64,000 nucleotides of DNA, from positions 310,001-374,000 of the forward strand of contig NZ_CALPCE010000002.1 in NCBI RefSeq assembly GCF_943192945.1. Reading direction: 5' to 3'. Made by a program: the position numbers and the translations under genes. The DNA is from Anaerocaecibacter muris. GTDB lineage: Bacteria > Bacillota > Clostridia > Christensenellales > Pumilibacteraceae. Under the pieces are notes generated by a model. The model saw only the letters and a list, made by a program, of their open reading frames with translations, was not told where the DNA came from and did not search any database. Every line of letters starts with the position of its first letter. Positions within the stretch are counted from its first letter, which is position 1. Below are positions 17,252 through 25,603 of this stretch, one piece after another.

Positions 17252-17857
17252 ATGAATAAATTTCATATAATGAACGACCTTGTTCCTATGGTCGTGGAAC
17301 AGACCAACCGCGGCGAGCGGTCGTATGACATCTTTTCGCGTTTGCTCGAAGATCGCGTTGTGTTTTTGACGGGCGAAGTGACGGACGTCACCGCAGACCT
17401 TGTTGTGGCGCAACTCATGTACCTCGAAAGCAAGGGCGACGATAAAGACATATCGTTGTACATCAACAGCCCCGGCGGTTCCGTTACCGCGGGCATGGCG
17501 ATTTACGACACAATGAATTATATTAAGTGCGACGTGGAAACCATCTGCGTGGGCATGGCGGCAAGCATGGGCGCGTTCCTGCTATCGAGCGGGGCAAAGG
17601 GCAAGCGTTTTGCGCTTCCCAACAGCGAAATCATGATACACCAGCCGTCGGGCGGCGCGCAGGGTCAGGCGAGCGATATAGCCATAACCGCCGAACACAT
17701 TTTACGCGTGAAAAAGCGCATGAATATGATACTTGCAAAAAACTGTAATCAGCCGCTCGACCGCATAGAACGCGACGTCGATCGCGACCATTACATGTTC
17801 GCCGAGGAAGCCAAGGCATACGGCATAATCGACGGCATAGTAGATAAGCGCGCATAA
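17252..17857 (+). CDS. clpP: ATP-dependent Clp protease, proteolytic subunit
   Basis: A 201-residue serine protease subunit. The catalytic Ser is S105 in [11 protein letters not shown], His is H130 in MIHQPSGG, and the Asp follows in [14 protein letters not shown] and YDTMNYIK are standard. It forms the double heptameric chamber fed by ClpX. ATG 17252 is preferred over an upstream TTG because GGAGGAAG sits just before it. It lies between tig and clpX, as in many bacteria. Confidence 0.97.
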   Translation: MNKFHIMNDLVPMVVEQTNRGERSYDIFSRLLEDRVVFLTGEVTDVTADLVVAQLMYLESKGDDKDISLYINSPGGSVTAGMAIYDTMNYIKCDVETICVGMAASMGAFLLSSGAKGKRFALPNSEIMIHQPSGGAQGQASDIAITAEHILRVKKRMNMILAKNCNQPLDRIERDVDRDHYMFAEEAKAYGIIDGIVDKRA

Positions 17858-17883
17858 CTAAATTAGGAGATTTTATAGCGTAA

Positions 17884-19176
17884 ATGGCAAAAAAGAATAT
17901 CGGAAACGACGAGCCCTGTTGCTCGTTCTGCGGTAAATCGGAATCCAAAGTCGAGCATTTGATTGCCGCGCCCGGTGACAACGTCTATATTTGCAACGAT
18001 TGCGTCGCTATTTGCCGCGAACAGTTGCAAGAGCACTCGGAAACATTGCCCGACAAAGTGGCGTTGCTTCCGCCGGAAGAGCTTAAAACCGAGCTCGACA
18101 AATATATAATCGGTCAGGACGACGCGAAGCGCGTTTTGTCCGTCGCGGTTTACAATCATTACAAACGCGTCAACTACAATCTACGCAATGTCAAGGGCAA
18201 TTCCCGCGAGCGCGACGACGAACGCACCGTCGCGGAACGCAACAACGGCGACGGCGTGGAACTCAACAAGAGCAATATTTTGATGTTCGGACCGTCGGGT
18301 TGCGGCAAGACTTTGCTTGCGCAAACGCTCTCCAAAATACTCAAAGTCCCGTTCGCAATGGTAGATGCAACCACGCTCACGGAAGCGGGGTATGTCGGCG
18401 AGGACGTGGAAAACATACTCCTGCGCCTTATAAAGAACGCGGATTACGACGTTGCGGCAGCGGAACGCGGAATTATTTATATCGACGAGGTCGATAAAAT
18501 TGCGCGCAAGAGCGAAAACGTGTCTATAACCCGCGACGTGTCGGGCGAGGGCGTGCAACAGTCGTTGCTTAAAATTATCGAGAGTACGGTGTCGAGTATT
18601 CCGCCCAACGGCGGCAGAAAGCACCCGCAACAAGAGTTCATACACATGGACACGACCAACGTCTTGTTCATACTCGGCGGCGCGTTTGTCGGGCTGGATA
18701 AGATAGTGTCCGACAGGCTCGGAAAAACGCGAATTGGCTTTGGCGGCGCGCTCAAAAGCGAAACGACCGACCCCGACGCTATACTACCGCAAGTACAGCC
18801 TCAAGACCTTATCAAGTTCGGCTTGATACCGGAGCTTGTGGGCAGAGTGCCCGTAACCGTCGCGCTTAAAGACTTGAAGTCGGAAGACCTTGTGCGTGTG
18901 CTTACCGAGCCGAAAAACGCGATAGTCAAACAGTACGTCAAACTTCTTGACCTCGACGGAGTGCAGTTGGAATTCGACAATACCGCGCTTAAAGCGATTG
19001 CGGATAAAGCTATTTCGTTGCACACGGGCGCGCGCGGCTTGCGCACGATAGTGGAGAACGCAATGCTCGACATCATGTACAAAGTCCCGTCGGATAAAAC
19101 AATCAAAAAGATAATAATCACGTCCGAAACAATCGAGCGCGGCGCGCCGCCCAAGGTTGTGAAAGACGCGGCATAA
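17884..19176 (+). CDS. clpX: ATP-dependent Clp protease, ATPase subunit ClpX
   Basis: A 430-residue AAA+ unfoldase. The N-terminal zinc domain has C13, C16, C37 and C40. Walker A GPSGCGKT is at 136-143, Walker B is IIYIDEVDK, and the sensor-2 region [10 protein letters not shown] lies near the end. [17 protein letters not shown] is the ClpX pore/sensor signature. It delivers tagged proteins to ClpP. Start behind AGGAG, 27 bases after clpP; a terminator follows. In Bacillus lon and engB come next; here they lie about 24 kb away. Confidence 0.97.
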   Translation: MAKKNIGNDEPCCSFCGKSESKVEHLIAAPGDNVYICNDCVAICREQLQEHSETLPDKVALLPPEELKTELDKYIIGQDDAKRVLSVAVYNHYKRVNYNLRNVKGNSRERDDERTVAERNNGDGVELNKSNILMFGPSGCGKTLLAQTLSKILKVPFAMVDATTLTEAGYVGEDVENILLRLIKNADYDVAAAERGIIYIDEVDKIARKSENVSITRDVSGEGVQQSLLKIIESTVSSIPPNGGRKHPQQEFIHMDTTNVLFILGGAFVGLDKIVSDRLGKTRIGFGGALKSETTDPDAILPQVQPQDLIKFGLIPELVGRVPVTVALKDLKSEDLVRVLTEPKNAIVKQYVKLLDLDGVQLEFDNTALKAIADKAISLHTGARGLRTIVENAMLDIMYKVPSDKTIKKIIITSETIERGAPPKVVKDAA

Positions 19177-19185
19177 CCAAAAACC

Positions 19186-19218
19186 AAATCGCAGGCAGTC
19201 ACAGCCTGCGATTTTAAA
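19186..19218 (+). terminator. Terminator after clpX
   Basis: AAATCGCAGGC (19186-19196) pairs perfectly with GCCTGCGATTT (19204-19214) around a 7-base loop, followed by T-rich sequence. Confidence 0.88.
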
Positions 19219-19247
19219 TATTTGATGTTAATATTAGAAAATATTGG

Positions 19248-19464
19248 TGCAGGACGCTTAACAGTATACGGGAATACGCGCAAAAAAGCGTGTGGGCTTT
19301 GCGCGAGCGCAAGCGCCTAACGAACCATGCGCCGAAATGTCTTTAATGTAATATGTTGTTTGATTGTTCTTTTTCAAGTATTATGGTAAGTTTGCAAGAC
19401 TTCGGCGCAGGGTTGATTTCGGGGTAATATCAAAAAATGCAGGACGCTATTAAGCGTCCTGCAT
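19248..19464 (+). ncRNA. Candidate structured RNA between clpX and tRNA-Glu
   Basis: TGCAGGACGCTTAA (19248-19261) is perfectly complementary to TTAAGCGTCCTGCA at the far end, which would close a fold of about 217 nt. Inside, GCGCCGAA then GTCTT (about 19330-19344) pairs with AAGAC then TTCGGCGC (about 19396-19409) to make a long arm, with small hairpins before it. The 3' end coincides with a terminator. The outline resembles 6S RNA, but I cannot confirm any conserved motif and no convincing promoter is visible. No protein is encoded in 19177-19732. Confidence 0.3.
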
Positions 19465-19469
19465 TTTTT
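19432..19469. terminator. Bidirectional terminator next to tRNA-Glu
   Basis: An A tract, TGCAGGACGC, a 6-base loop, GCGTCCTGCA and a T tract. It can end transcripts from the left and, on the other strand, the tRNA-Glu transcript, which it abuts. Confidence 0.88.
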
Positions 19470-19543
19470 GGCACCACCACCGGGAATCGAACCCGGGTCT
19501 TCGGCGTGAGAGGCCAACGTCCTAACCTCTAGACTATAGTGGC
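19469..19543 (-). tRNA. tRNA-Glu (anticodon CTC)
   Basis: A 75-base cloverleaf on the minus strand: acceptor arms GCCACTA/TGGTGGT, anticodon stem TTGGC/GCCGA around loop CTCTCAC (anticodon CTC), and T arm CCGGG-TTCGATT-CCCGG. The 3' CCA is encoded. It reads GAG codons. Confidence 0.93.
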
Positions 19544-19732
19544 AAATTCTTGATTATTATATCATGTCGGGCGCAATAAATCAACCGTTTTAATGCGGTA
19601 TGTCGAAAAAATTTCGGCGCGCGTTCGGTCGGGCAAAATGCTGTACAAATTGTATGTATTGTGATATAATCTATGTAATATATCGAGTTGGCAATCTCGC
19701 AGGGTTGCTTAATCGTTAATCATAGGAGAATT

Positions 19733-20146
19733 ATGACAAAAGAAGAATTATATGCGTTTATAGCCGAACAAAAAACAGCGTTCATTTCGTCTATTGACGC
19801 GGACGGTTATCCTTGCACGCGCGCTATGCTCATGCCGAGAAAGATTGACGGCAACGCTATTTATTTTTCTACCAATACGTCGTCGCGCAAGGTTGCGCAG
19901 TTCGGTCAAAACAGCAAAGCGTGCGTGTATTTTTACAAGCGCGGCAGGTTTAAATATCAAGGCGTTATGATTAAAGGCGACGTAGAAGTATGTACCGATC
20001 AGCATACAAAGGACATGATTTGGCGGTTTGGCGACAAGCTGTTTTACAAAAAGGGCGTTACGGATCCGGACTATTGCGTTTTGAAGTTTACGGGCTACGA
20101 GGCGGAGTACTATTGCGATTTCAAGACGGAAATCATTGCGCTTTAA
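19733..20146 (+). CDS. Pyridoxamine 5'-phosphate oxidase-like flavoprotein
   Basis: A 137-residue protein with the split-barrel FMN-binding fold: early TAFISSIDADGYPCTRAMLMP, then IYFSTNTSSRKVAQFGQNSKACVYF, typical of the general stress/PNPOx-like family. Such proteins bind FMN, F420 or haem; a true vitamin B6 role is unlikely. ATG 19733 is chosen because AGGAG lies 6 bases upstream. A TATAAT at about 19670 may be its -10 box, with a poor -35. It is followed closely by a TfoX-domain gene. Confidence 0.85.
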   Translation: MTKEELYAFIAEQKTAFISSIDADGYPCTRAMLMPRKIDGNAIYFSTNTSSRKVAQFGQNSKACVYFYKRGRFKYQGVMIKGDVEVCTDQHTKDMIWRFGDKLFYKKGVTDPDYCVLKFTGYEAEYYCDFKTEIIAL

Positions 20147-20166
20147 TATATTTTACGGATAGGATT

Positions 20167-20478
20167 ATGGCTACTTCAAAGGAATTTCTTAATTTCGTGC
20201 TCGAAAGTTTTGACCCGTCGGACGGCGTGACTGCGCGCGCAATGATGGGCGAATACTGTTTGTACCGTCAAGGCGTATTGTTCGGCGGGCTGTACGACGG
20301 GCGAGTGCTTGTCAAAATTACGGAGAACAACGCGCAATTCTGCATGCCTACGGCTATCCCGTACAACGGCGCGAAGCCCATGTATTTTGTTGATGCCGAC
20401 GACAGAGAACTTATGCGCGAAGTGGCGCGCGTTACAAGCGTGGATATGGCGCGCGTTAAGTCCAAGAAAAAGAACTAA
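20167..20478 (+). CDS. TfoX N-terminal domain protein
   Basis: A 103-residue protein matching the TfoX_N fold: FLNFVLESFDP, ARAMMGEYCLYRQGVLFGG, VLVKITENN and PYNGAKPMYFVDADD. The Lys-rich end KSKKKN is common in these short forms. Full TfoX is a competence regulator in Gammaproteobacteria; stand-alone N-terminal domains occur widely with unknown role. It lies 20 bases after the flavoprotein gene, so they are likely co-transcribed, and it converges on pnuC with a 4-base gap. Confidence 0.85.
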   Translation: MATSKEFLNFVLESFDPSDGVTARAMMGEYCLYRQGVLFGGLYDGRVLVKITENNAQFCMPTAIPYNGAKPMYFVDADDRELMREVARVTSVDMARVKSKKKN

Positions 20479-20482
20479 ACGA

Positions 20483-21256
20483 CTATTCGGGTTGTTCCGT
20501 ATTTTCATCGGCGGGCGCAGAAATATTTTCGTCGTCCGTCGATATATTGTTTTCGCAATCCGTATCTTGTTTGGCGCGTTGGTTTTTACGCATTTTCGTC
20601 CAGCTTGCAAACCCGTAAAAGTCGAGCAACAGGAACAGCGAAAAGCAAATTATCATGGGCAAGTACGCGATATTTTTCGACGTTGCGAGCGCCCACAGCG
20701 CTATCAACACAACGTCGTTGGCGGCATACGCCAAGCCGTATAACGGACTGCGTAAAAACACGAGCGACGCGGCAAGTACGCTTGTTGCGACAGATACGGT
20801 GCTTACTGTAAGATTGGCTGTGCCCATTGCGCGCAGGATAAAGTAAAACGCGACAGTCGTCGCCGCCGTCACGGCTACAAGCGCGACGGCTTTTTTTACC
20901 GTCATTGCGCTCACTTCGACTTGTGCGCTCTCGCTTTTTTTGTACGGGTGGCGCAACCATGAAATTGTCGCCATCACTGCGGCGGGCGCGCTCATGCCGA
21001 GGTATGTTATCATTTCGCCGTAGTATTTAAAGAAGAACGACACCACGCCGTAAAACACCGCGAAAATCACGGTTAGTATTTGACCCGCGACGTGTCCTTT
21101 TACTATGAACATAAGCGCGGTTACGCCTATCACCGACGAAGTAAGCGTCAAATAGTCGCGGTTGGGTGACAGTGTGAACGACAGTATTATAGTGACGATC
21201 GAAACGACCCACAGTGCAATATCGAAAATAGAAAATAGTTTGAATAGTTTTTTCAT
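20483..21256 (-). CDS. pnuC: PnuC-family nicotinamide riboside transporter
   Basis: A 257-residue membrane protein with about seven helices. The segment YYGEMITYLGMSAPAAVMATISWLRHP and the later YAANDVVLIALW and CFSLFLLLDFYGFASW are PnuC hallmarks, including aromatic residues of the substrate pocket. It lets an NAD, or less often a thiamin or riboflavin, precursor into the cell for trapping by phosphorylation. The C-terminal 30 residues are acidic and disordered. It has its own strong promoter and a folded leader of about 105 nt that may control it. The ligand is not proved by sequence. Confidence 0.88.
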   Translation of the reverse strand: MKKLFKLFSIFDIALWVVSIVTIILSFTLSPNRDYLTLTSSVIGVTALMFIVKGHVAGQILTVIFAVFYGVVSFFFKYYGEMITYLGMSAPAAVMATISWLRHPYKKSESAQVEVSAMTVKKAVALVAVTAATTVAFYFILRAMGTANLTVSTVSVATSVLAASLVFLRSPLYGLAYAANDVVLIALWALATSKNIAYLPMIICFSLFLLLDFYGFASWTKMRKNQRAKQDTDCENNISTDDENISAPADENTEQPE

Positions 21257-21362
21257 ACGGTTGCTTTAAATTAAAACAGCACCCGTTTGCGCATCTTCAA
21301 AGACCTAACGACGTGCAACGAATGCTCTTGCATTGCTTCTACCCGGTGGCAGATATTTAACT
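21257..21362 (-). promoter_or_regulatory. pnuC: Structured 5' leader of pnuC, possible riboswitch
   Basis: Between the predicted transcription start (about 21362) and the ATG lies a G/C-rich segment in an AT-rich surround. In RNA sense it holds a hairpin GCAATGC-AAGA-GCATT-cg-TTGC, a small TCTT/AAGA hairpin, and CACC early versus GGTG late that could close the whole. I do not recognise it as a TPP, FMN, preQ1 or NAD riboswitch class. Confidence 0.4.
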
Positions 21363-21368
21363 TACTCG

Positions 21369-21397
21369 ATTATATCACCGCCGAATGAATAAGTCAA
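21369..21397 (-). promoter_or_regulatory. Sigma-A promoter of pnuC
   Basis: Minus strand TTGACT, a 17-bp spacer and TATAAT. Its position implies a leader of about 105 nt before pnuC. Confidence 0.85.
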
Positions 21398-21414
21398 CTG
21401 TTTCATAATGCAAA

Positions 21415-21444
21415 GCCCCGTCGCTTTTAATTTTGCAACGGGGC
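21415..21444 (-). terminator. Terminator after the ADH/ALDH operon
   Basis: Arms GCCCCGT-GC and GC-ACGGGGC pair with one mismatch around an AT-rich loop; on the minus strand it is followed by TTT. It separates this operon from pnuC. Confidence 0.7.
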
Positions 21445-21482
21445 GTTCTCTGTCGATTATTTATGCTGTTCTTTGCGTTTGG

Positions 21483-22844
21483 CTATTTCATAAAAAATCT
21501 AATCATTTTGTCTTTGCCCTTTGAATACGGCGTGTAGCGTATGGGCAGGTCGATTGTATTGGATTTTTTCAGTACCGACTTCATGTGCGAAAACGTTTCA
21601 AAGCTCTTTGCGCCGTGATAACTGCCTATGCCCGATCCGCCCACGCCGCCGAACGGAATATAAGTCGAGGCGATATGAATAATCGTGTCGTTTACGCAAC
21701 CTCCGCCAAACGCAACGCGCGGGAGCAGACGTTTTTCGGTTTTCTTTTTGCTTGTAAACAGATAAAACGCGAGCGGCGTAGGGTGTTTGGAAATTATTTC
21801 GAGCAGTTGTTCTTCGGTGGAGTAGGTGAGCACGGGAAGAACCGGTCCGAATATTTCCTCTTGCATAGCGGGGTCGTCAATCGTGGCGGGATATATAACG
21901 GTCGGTTCGATTTTGCGTTTTTCGTCGTCGAAATCGCCGCCGCACACAATGCTGCCGCCGATAAGGTTTTTGACGCGGTCGTAATGGCGCGCACTTATTA
22001 TTTTGCCGTAACTGTCATTGCCGAGCGCGTCGGGGTAGAACTTGGCGATATACTTTTTTAAGCATTGGACAAACTTGTCCGCAACGCTCTCGTGCGCTAT
22101 AACATAGTCGGGCGCAACGCAGGTCTGACCGACGTTGAGGAACTTGCCGAAAACGACGCGTTTTGCCGCGAGATCGATTTTAGCCGTTTTGTCTATGACG
22201 ACGGGGCTTTTGCCGCCGAGTTCGAGCGTTACCGGCGTAAGGTTTTTGCTTGCCGCCTCGTAAACTTTTTTGCCGACGTCCTTACCGCCCGTAAAGAAAA
22301 CATAGTCGAACTTATAGGTTAAAATTTCGTCGTTTATGCCGTCGGTGCCGTAAACGCACGCCGCAAGCCCTTGCGGAAATACAGATTCAATCAGTTCTTT
22401 CATTACTGCGCTTGTCGCGGCGGACGCACGCGACGGCTTTAAAAGCGCCGTATTGCCCGCGCCGATTGCGCCGACAAGCGGTTGCATGGACAGCAGGAAC
22501 GGATAATTCCACGGCGAAATTATCAGCGTGTTGCCGTAAGGCGATGGCAGAATATAACTCTTTGACGGGAATTGCGCGAGCGGCGAGCGGCGACGCTTGG
22601 GCTTTGTCCATTTTTTCAAATGCTTAATGTGGCAACTCAAATCTTCGAGTACCATGCCGATTTCGGTCATGTACGATTCAGACGGCGATTTGCCGAGGTC
22701 GGTTTTGAGCGCGGCGGCAATCTTGCTCTCGTTGGCGACGATGGCTTTTTTGAGCGCTTTAAGATAGGACAGGCGAGTGCGCACGTCCAGCGTTTTGCCG
22801 TCGTCAAAGTATTTGCGTTGCGTTTCGATAATGCTTTCTATCAT
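21483..22844 (-). CDS. Aldehyde dehydrogenase family protein
   Basis: A 453-residue class 3-like NAD(P)-dependent aldehyde dehydrogenase. The general-base Glu is in VTLELGGKSPVVID, the catalytic Cys in NVGQTCVAPDYV, and the oxyanion Asn in SPWNYPFLLS; EEIFGPVLPV is also standard. The short N-terminus and C-terminal hydrophobic/basic tail fit fatty or aromatic aldehyde dehydrogenases and coniferyl-type enzymes. Its start overlaps the alcohol dehydrogenase stop by four bases, so the two are coupled and probably oxidise or reduce the same aldehyde. The substrate is unknown. Confidence 0.93.
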   Translation of the reverse strand: MIESIIETQRKYFDDGKTLDVRTRLSYLKALKKAIVANESKIAAALKTDLGKSPSESYMTEIGMVLEDLSCHIKHLKKWTKPKRRRSPLAQFPSKSYILPSPYGNTLIISPWNYPFLLSMQPLVGAIGAGNTALLKPSRASAATSAVMKELIESVFPQGLAACVYGTDGINDEILTYKFDYVFFTGGKDVGKKVYEAASKNLTPVTLELGGKSPVVIDKTAKIDLAAKRVVFGKFLNVGQTCVAPDYVIAHESVADKFVQCLKKYIAKFYPDALGNDSYGKIISARHYDRVKNLIGGSIVCGGDFDDEKRKIEPTVIYPATIDDPAMQEEIFGPVLPVLTYSTEEQLLEIISKHPTPLAFYLFTSKKKTEKRLLPRVAFGGGCVNDTIIHIASTYIPFGGVGGSGIGSYHGAKSFETFSHMKSVLKKSNTIDLPIRYTPYSKGKDKMIRFFMK

Positions 22845-24040
22845 AATTTCACCTTGTAATATAATTGTTTGAGTTGTTTGCGCCCGTACAGCTTGGGCAC
22901 GGGGTAGAGCGGATTGCCTTCCTTGTCGGCGTACTCGGACATTTTGTCAACGTCCTCGTCGCGGATTTCTTCGAAACCTTTGGGTATGCCCAAATATTCG
23001 TTTGTTTCGTAAATCCATGCTATAAACTTTTCCGCCGCATTGCGTTTTTCGTCGGTCGCGTCCGCAACGCCGCAGGCGCGGGCGAGCTTTGCTAACTTTT
23101 TGTGCGCCTTTTTGCCGTAACTTTCGAGCACGACGGGGAGTAGAACAGAGCAGGTAAGCCCGTGCGGTAAGCCGTAACGCCCGCTCAACGAATGTGCCAC
23201 TGCGTGAACATATCCGACATAACTTTTGGTGAACGCAATGCCCGCATAGTGCGCGGCGAACAGCATGTTTTTGCGCGCTTCGGCGTTGTCGGGCCGATCG
23301 TAACAAAGTTTGAGATTGTCGTGAACGAGTTTGACCGCCTCCGTAGCTTTTTTGCGCGTGTCGCGCGTTGTGGAACGCCCTATGTATGCCTCCACAGCGT
23401 GAGTAAGCGCATCCATGCCCGTAAACGCGGTAATGTTTTTAGGCAGACCGATAGTCAGCTTGTAATCGAGCACGGCGTAATGCGGTATGAGCGGGAACGA
23501 ATTTATAGCGTACTTGCGGTGTGTGCGCCCGTCGGTGATTACAGCCGCGATCGTGGTTTCGCTACCCGTGCCTGCGGTCGTGGGAACGGCAAATAACGGC
23601 GGAAGTTTTTTGCGAACGTGCAATATGCCCGCCATTTTGTCGAGTCTCTTTTTGGGATATACGATGCGTGCGCCGCACGCTTTGGAAAGATCCATTGCGC
23701 TGCCGCCGCCGACCGCTATTATTGCTTTGCAGTTTTCCGCAACGTATTGCGCCCGCGCGTCCTCCACCGCGTCGGCAGTGGGGTTGGGCATGGTCTTGTC
23801 GTAAATTGAATATTCGATACCGTTTTGGTCGAGAGCGGCGGTAAGCCCGTCGCACAGCCCGCAACCGCGCACGCCCGCGTCCGTCACTATAAACGCCTTC
23901 CCGACGTTTTTGCTTTTGAGTATGTGCGCGCAGTCCTCGACAGACTGCAATATTTTCGGTTGTCTGTACGGCAAAAGCGGTATCGCAACTTTAAAGAAAA
24001 ATTGAAACGTCCTGCAATAAATTCTTTTAAAAATATTCAT
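22841..24040 (-). CDS. Iron-containing alcohol dehydrogenase
   Basis: A 399-residue type III dehydrogenase. The NAD-binding signature AVGGGSAMDLSK, the phosphate loop PTTAGTGSETT, and metal ligands in GMDALTHAVEAYIG and VHAVAHSLSGRYGLPHG are clear. The N-terminal 20 residues are hydrophobic and basic, longer than in most family members. It starts behind AAAGGAGTG and is the first gene of a two-gene operon with aldehyde dehydrogenase, suggesting alcohol-aldehyde-acid interconversion. Confidence 0.94.
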   Translation of the reverse strand: MNIFKRIYCRTFQFFFKVAIPLLPYRQPKILQSVEDCAHILKSKNVGKAFIVTDAGVRGCGLCDGLTAALDQNGIEYSIYDKTMPNPTADAVEDARAQYVAENCKAIIAVGGGSAMDLSKACGARIVYPKKRLDKMAGILHVRKKLPPLFAVPTTAGTGSETTIAAVITDGRTHRKYAINSFPLIPHYAVLDYKLTIGLPKNITAFTGMDALTHAVEAYIGRSTTRDTRKKATEAVKLVHDNLKLCYDRPDNAEARKNMLFAAHYAGIAFTKSYVGYVHAVAHSLSGRYGLPHGLTCSVLLPVVLESYGKKAHKKLAKLARACGVADATDEKRNAAEKFIAWIYETNEYLGIPKGFEEIRDEDVDKMSEYADKEGNPLYPVPKLYGRKQLKQLYYKVKL

Positions 24041-24065
24041 AAGTCACTCCTTTGGCATCGAAAAA

Positions 24066-24093
24066 ATTATACACCGACTTGTTGACTATTCAA
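24066..24093 (-). promoter_or_regulatory. Promoter of the ADH/ALDH operon
   Basis: Minus strand TTGAAT, a 16-bp spacer and TATAAT, about 20 bases upstream of the AAAGGAG ribosome binding site. The remaining bases up to tRNA-Ala (24094-24313) are AT-rich and hold nothing else that I can see. Confidence 0.75.
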
Positions 24094-24313
24094 AGTGTTT
24101 TAACACATAAAATACATAAATATTAGTTAAACGGCTAAAAATGCCACAAAAATAGCAATTTGAAACATATTAAAATATGCGACAAAAAAGAAAAGCAAAA
24201 ATCTGAAACGCTCAACAATCGACGCAATTATCGGTAACGGTGCGCGGTAAAATAAAATACATGTTAAACAGTTGACAAACCGGTTGCGGCGTGATAGAAT
24301 ATAAAAGCCTTTT

Positions 24314-24389
24314 GGGGGTATAGCTCAGTTGGTAGAGCGCTTGAATGGCATTCAAGAGGTCAGCGGTTCGAACCCGCTTATCTCCACCA
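24314..24389 (+). tRNA. tRNA-Ala (anticodon GGC)
   Basis: A 76-base cloverleaf: acceptor GGGGGTA/TATCTCC, D arm with AGCTCAGTTGGTAGAGC, anticodon stem CTTGA/TCAAG around loop ATGGCAT (anticodon GGC), and T arm GCGGG-TTCGAAC-CCGC. CCA is encoded. The mobile element begins just past its 3' end, so this tRNA marks the insertion site region. Confidence 0.96.
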
Positions 24390-24394
24390 GTGTC

Positions 24395-24410
24395 GTTAAA
24401 GTTTGAACAC
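24395..24410 (+). repeat. Left copy of boundary repeat
   Basis: GTTAAAGTTTGAACAC, six bases past tRNA-Ala. It matches 36610-36625 in inverted orientation at 15 of 16 positions, and the middle copy at 32617 in direct orientation. Confidence 0.45.
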
Positions 24411-24470
24411 CTAAAAACGGAATACATTTTCGTGAACGGTGTCGCGGGCTTTATCGCATACCAGTAAAAG

Positions 24471-24503
24471 AAAAAGCGCAAGGCAAATAGCCTTGTGCTT
24501 TTT
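24471..24503. terminator. Bidirectional terminator after rep
   Basis: AAAAAGCGCAAGGC (24471-24484) pairs with GCCTTGTGCTTTTT (24490-24503). It can stop the rep operon from the right and tRNA-Ala read-through from the left. Confidence 0.85.
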
Positions 24504-24542
24504 CTATTGCCCCACCCAAGAAGGAACCCACCCTATAAGCCG

Positions 24543-25571
24543 TTAAAACGGCAAGTCGCTGTCGTCGTCGATAGGTATGAGCGAAAGCGGCTTTTTTAAT
24601 TCGCCCGTATGCTTATTTACGGGCGTTTCCTTGCTTATGTCAAAATTATATACCGCCGTAATACGCCGTAAAAACGCCGCCCACGTTTTAGGCTCGTTGT
24701 CTTGTATGTTCTTGTATTGCTCCATAAGCGGTATATTAGAAACGATATACACCGTATCATAGCAAGCAACGCGGTTATAATTTCGCCCCCGTATTCGTAT
24801 CGGTTGCCCGTCCAAGTAGTCCAATATTTCCGAGATTTTGAACGAACTGCGGAACTCGTCCAAAAACAAAATCTTTTCGCCGTTGTAATCGTCAACCCAG
24901 CCGAACTCATAATTTGTCGTTCTGTAAACGTCGTCATAGCCGTGCTTATTGAAAACGTAACTTGTCTTGCCGCACCCAGCAGAGCCGTAAATATAGTAAA
25001 CTTTCATATCGCGGAATACTCTTTTGTATTTGTTTTCCAAATGCGACTGTCTAAATTCCCGCGCCCAATTTATAACCTTAATAAAGCGGTTGCCGTGTTT
25101 TTTAGATAGGTCGTAAAAGCACATACCGCTTTCAATATCTTTCATAATGTCGGTTAGGTCGGAGCGTTCGCCGATTTCCGCATACTCGCCGTATTCGTAG
25201 TATTGAGGACTAATGCGCGTTTCCTCGTCCATACAGTATAAACGGGCTTGTGAGCGTTTTCCTCTGCGTTGTTCAATATGCGCGTCAACGCCGATAGTTT
25301 CTTTTGATAGGTACTTTTTAATCGTTGTAAACCATTTAGGTTGAGTAAACTCGAAATACCCTTGATAATGTTCCGTTCCCGTTTCGGGTGCTTTTTCTCT
25401 TTGAAAAACCACATAGCGCAATTCGGGTAAAGACTGTAAATAGGACATAAATTCTTGTTCACTTTGTACGGGGTTGTTTACGGTAAAGCACCAATCGCGG
25501 GCTTGTGTGTTCCGTTTCGTTTCGGGTTGTTCTTCCGTGATAGATAGGTCAATTTTTATTTTATCGTCCAT
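24543..25571 (-). CDS. rep: CRESS-type replication initiator (HUH endonuclease-SF3 helicase)
   Basis: A 342-residue rolling-circle initiator. The endonuclease half has motif I WCFTVNNP (27-34), motif II HYQ (68-70) and the motif III tyrosine Y112 in LYCMDEE. The helicase half has Walker A YGSAGCGKT (195-203), Walker B ILFLDEF (234-240), motif C IVSN (276-279) and a possible arginine finger at 302-303. This is the circovirus/geminivirus Rep layout, also known from bacterial CRESS plasmids. It should nick the origin just upstream and unwind the DNA. The usual YCxK reads YCMD, so the helper Lys is replaced. Start follows GGGGG; last gene of the operon. Confidence 0.93.
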   Translation of the reverse strand: MDDKIKIDLSITEEQPETKRNTQARDWCFTVNNPVQSEQEFMSYLQSLPELRYVVFQREKAPETGTEHYQGYFEFTQPKWFTTIKKYLSKETIGVDAHIEQRRGKRSQARLYCMDEETRISPQYYEYGEYAEIGERSDLTDIMKDIESGMCFYDLSKKHGNRFIKVINWAREFRQSHLENKYKRVFRDMKVYYIYGSAGCGKTSYVFNKHGYDDVYRTTNYEFGWVDDYNGEKILFLDEFRSSFKISEILDYLDGQPIRIRGRNYNRVACYDTVYIVSNIPLMEQYKNIQDNEPKTWAAFLRRITAVYNFDISKETPVNKHTGELKKPLSLIPIDDDSDLPF

Positions 25572-25583
25572 AATACCCCCAAA

Positions 25584-25599
25584 AGTGTTACAGTGTTAC
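25584..25599 (-). repeat. Two tandem iterons, likely Rep binding sites
   Basis: AGTGTTAC occurs twice head to tail on the plus strand (GTAACACT on the rep strand) between the origin stem-loop and the rep start. Origin-proximal iterons in this place are the Rep recognition sites of CRESS replicons. Confidence 0.75.
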
Positions 25600-25603
25600 A
25601 TAG

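Noticed and set aside
21257-21362. TPP or FMN riboswitch before pnuC
   Set aside because: The conserved sequence blocks of these classes are not present in the leader.
24314-24389. Integration within the tRNA-Ala gene itself by a tyrosine integrase
   Set aside because: The tRNA is intact, the only recombinase is of the serine type, and the sole match to the tRNA end at the right side is the 8-base CTCCACCA near 36632, too short to be convincing.
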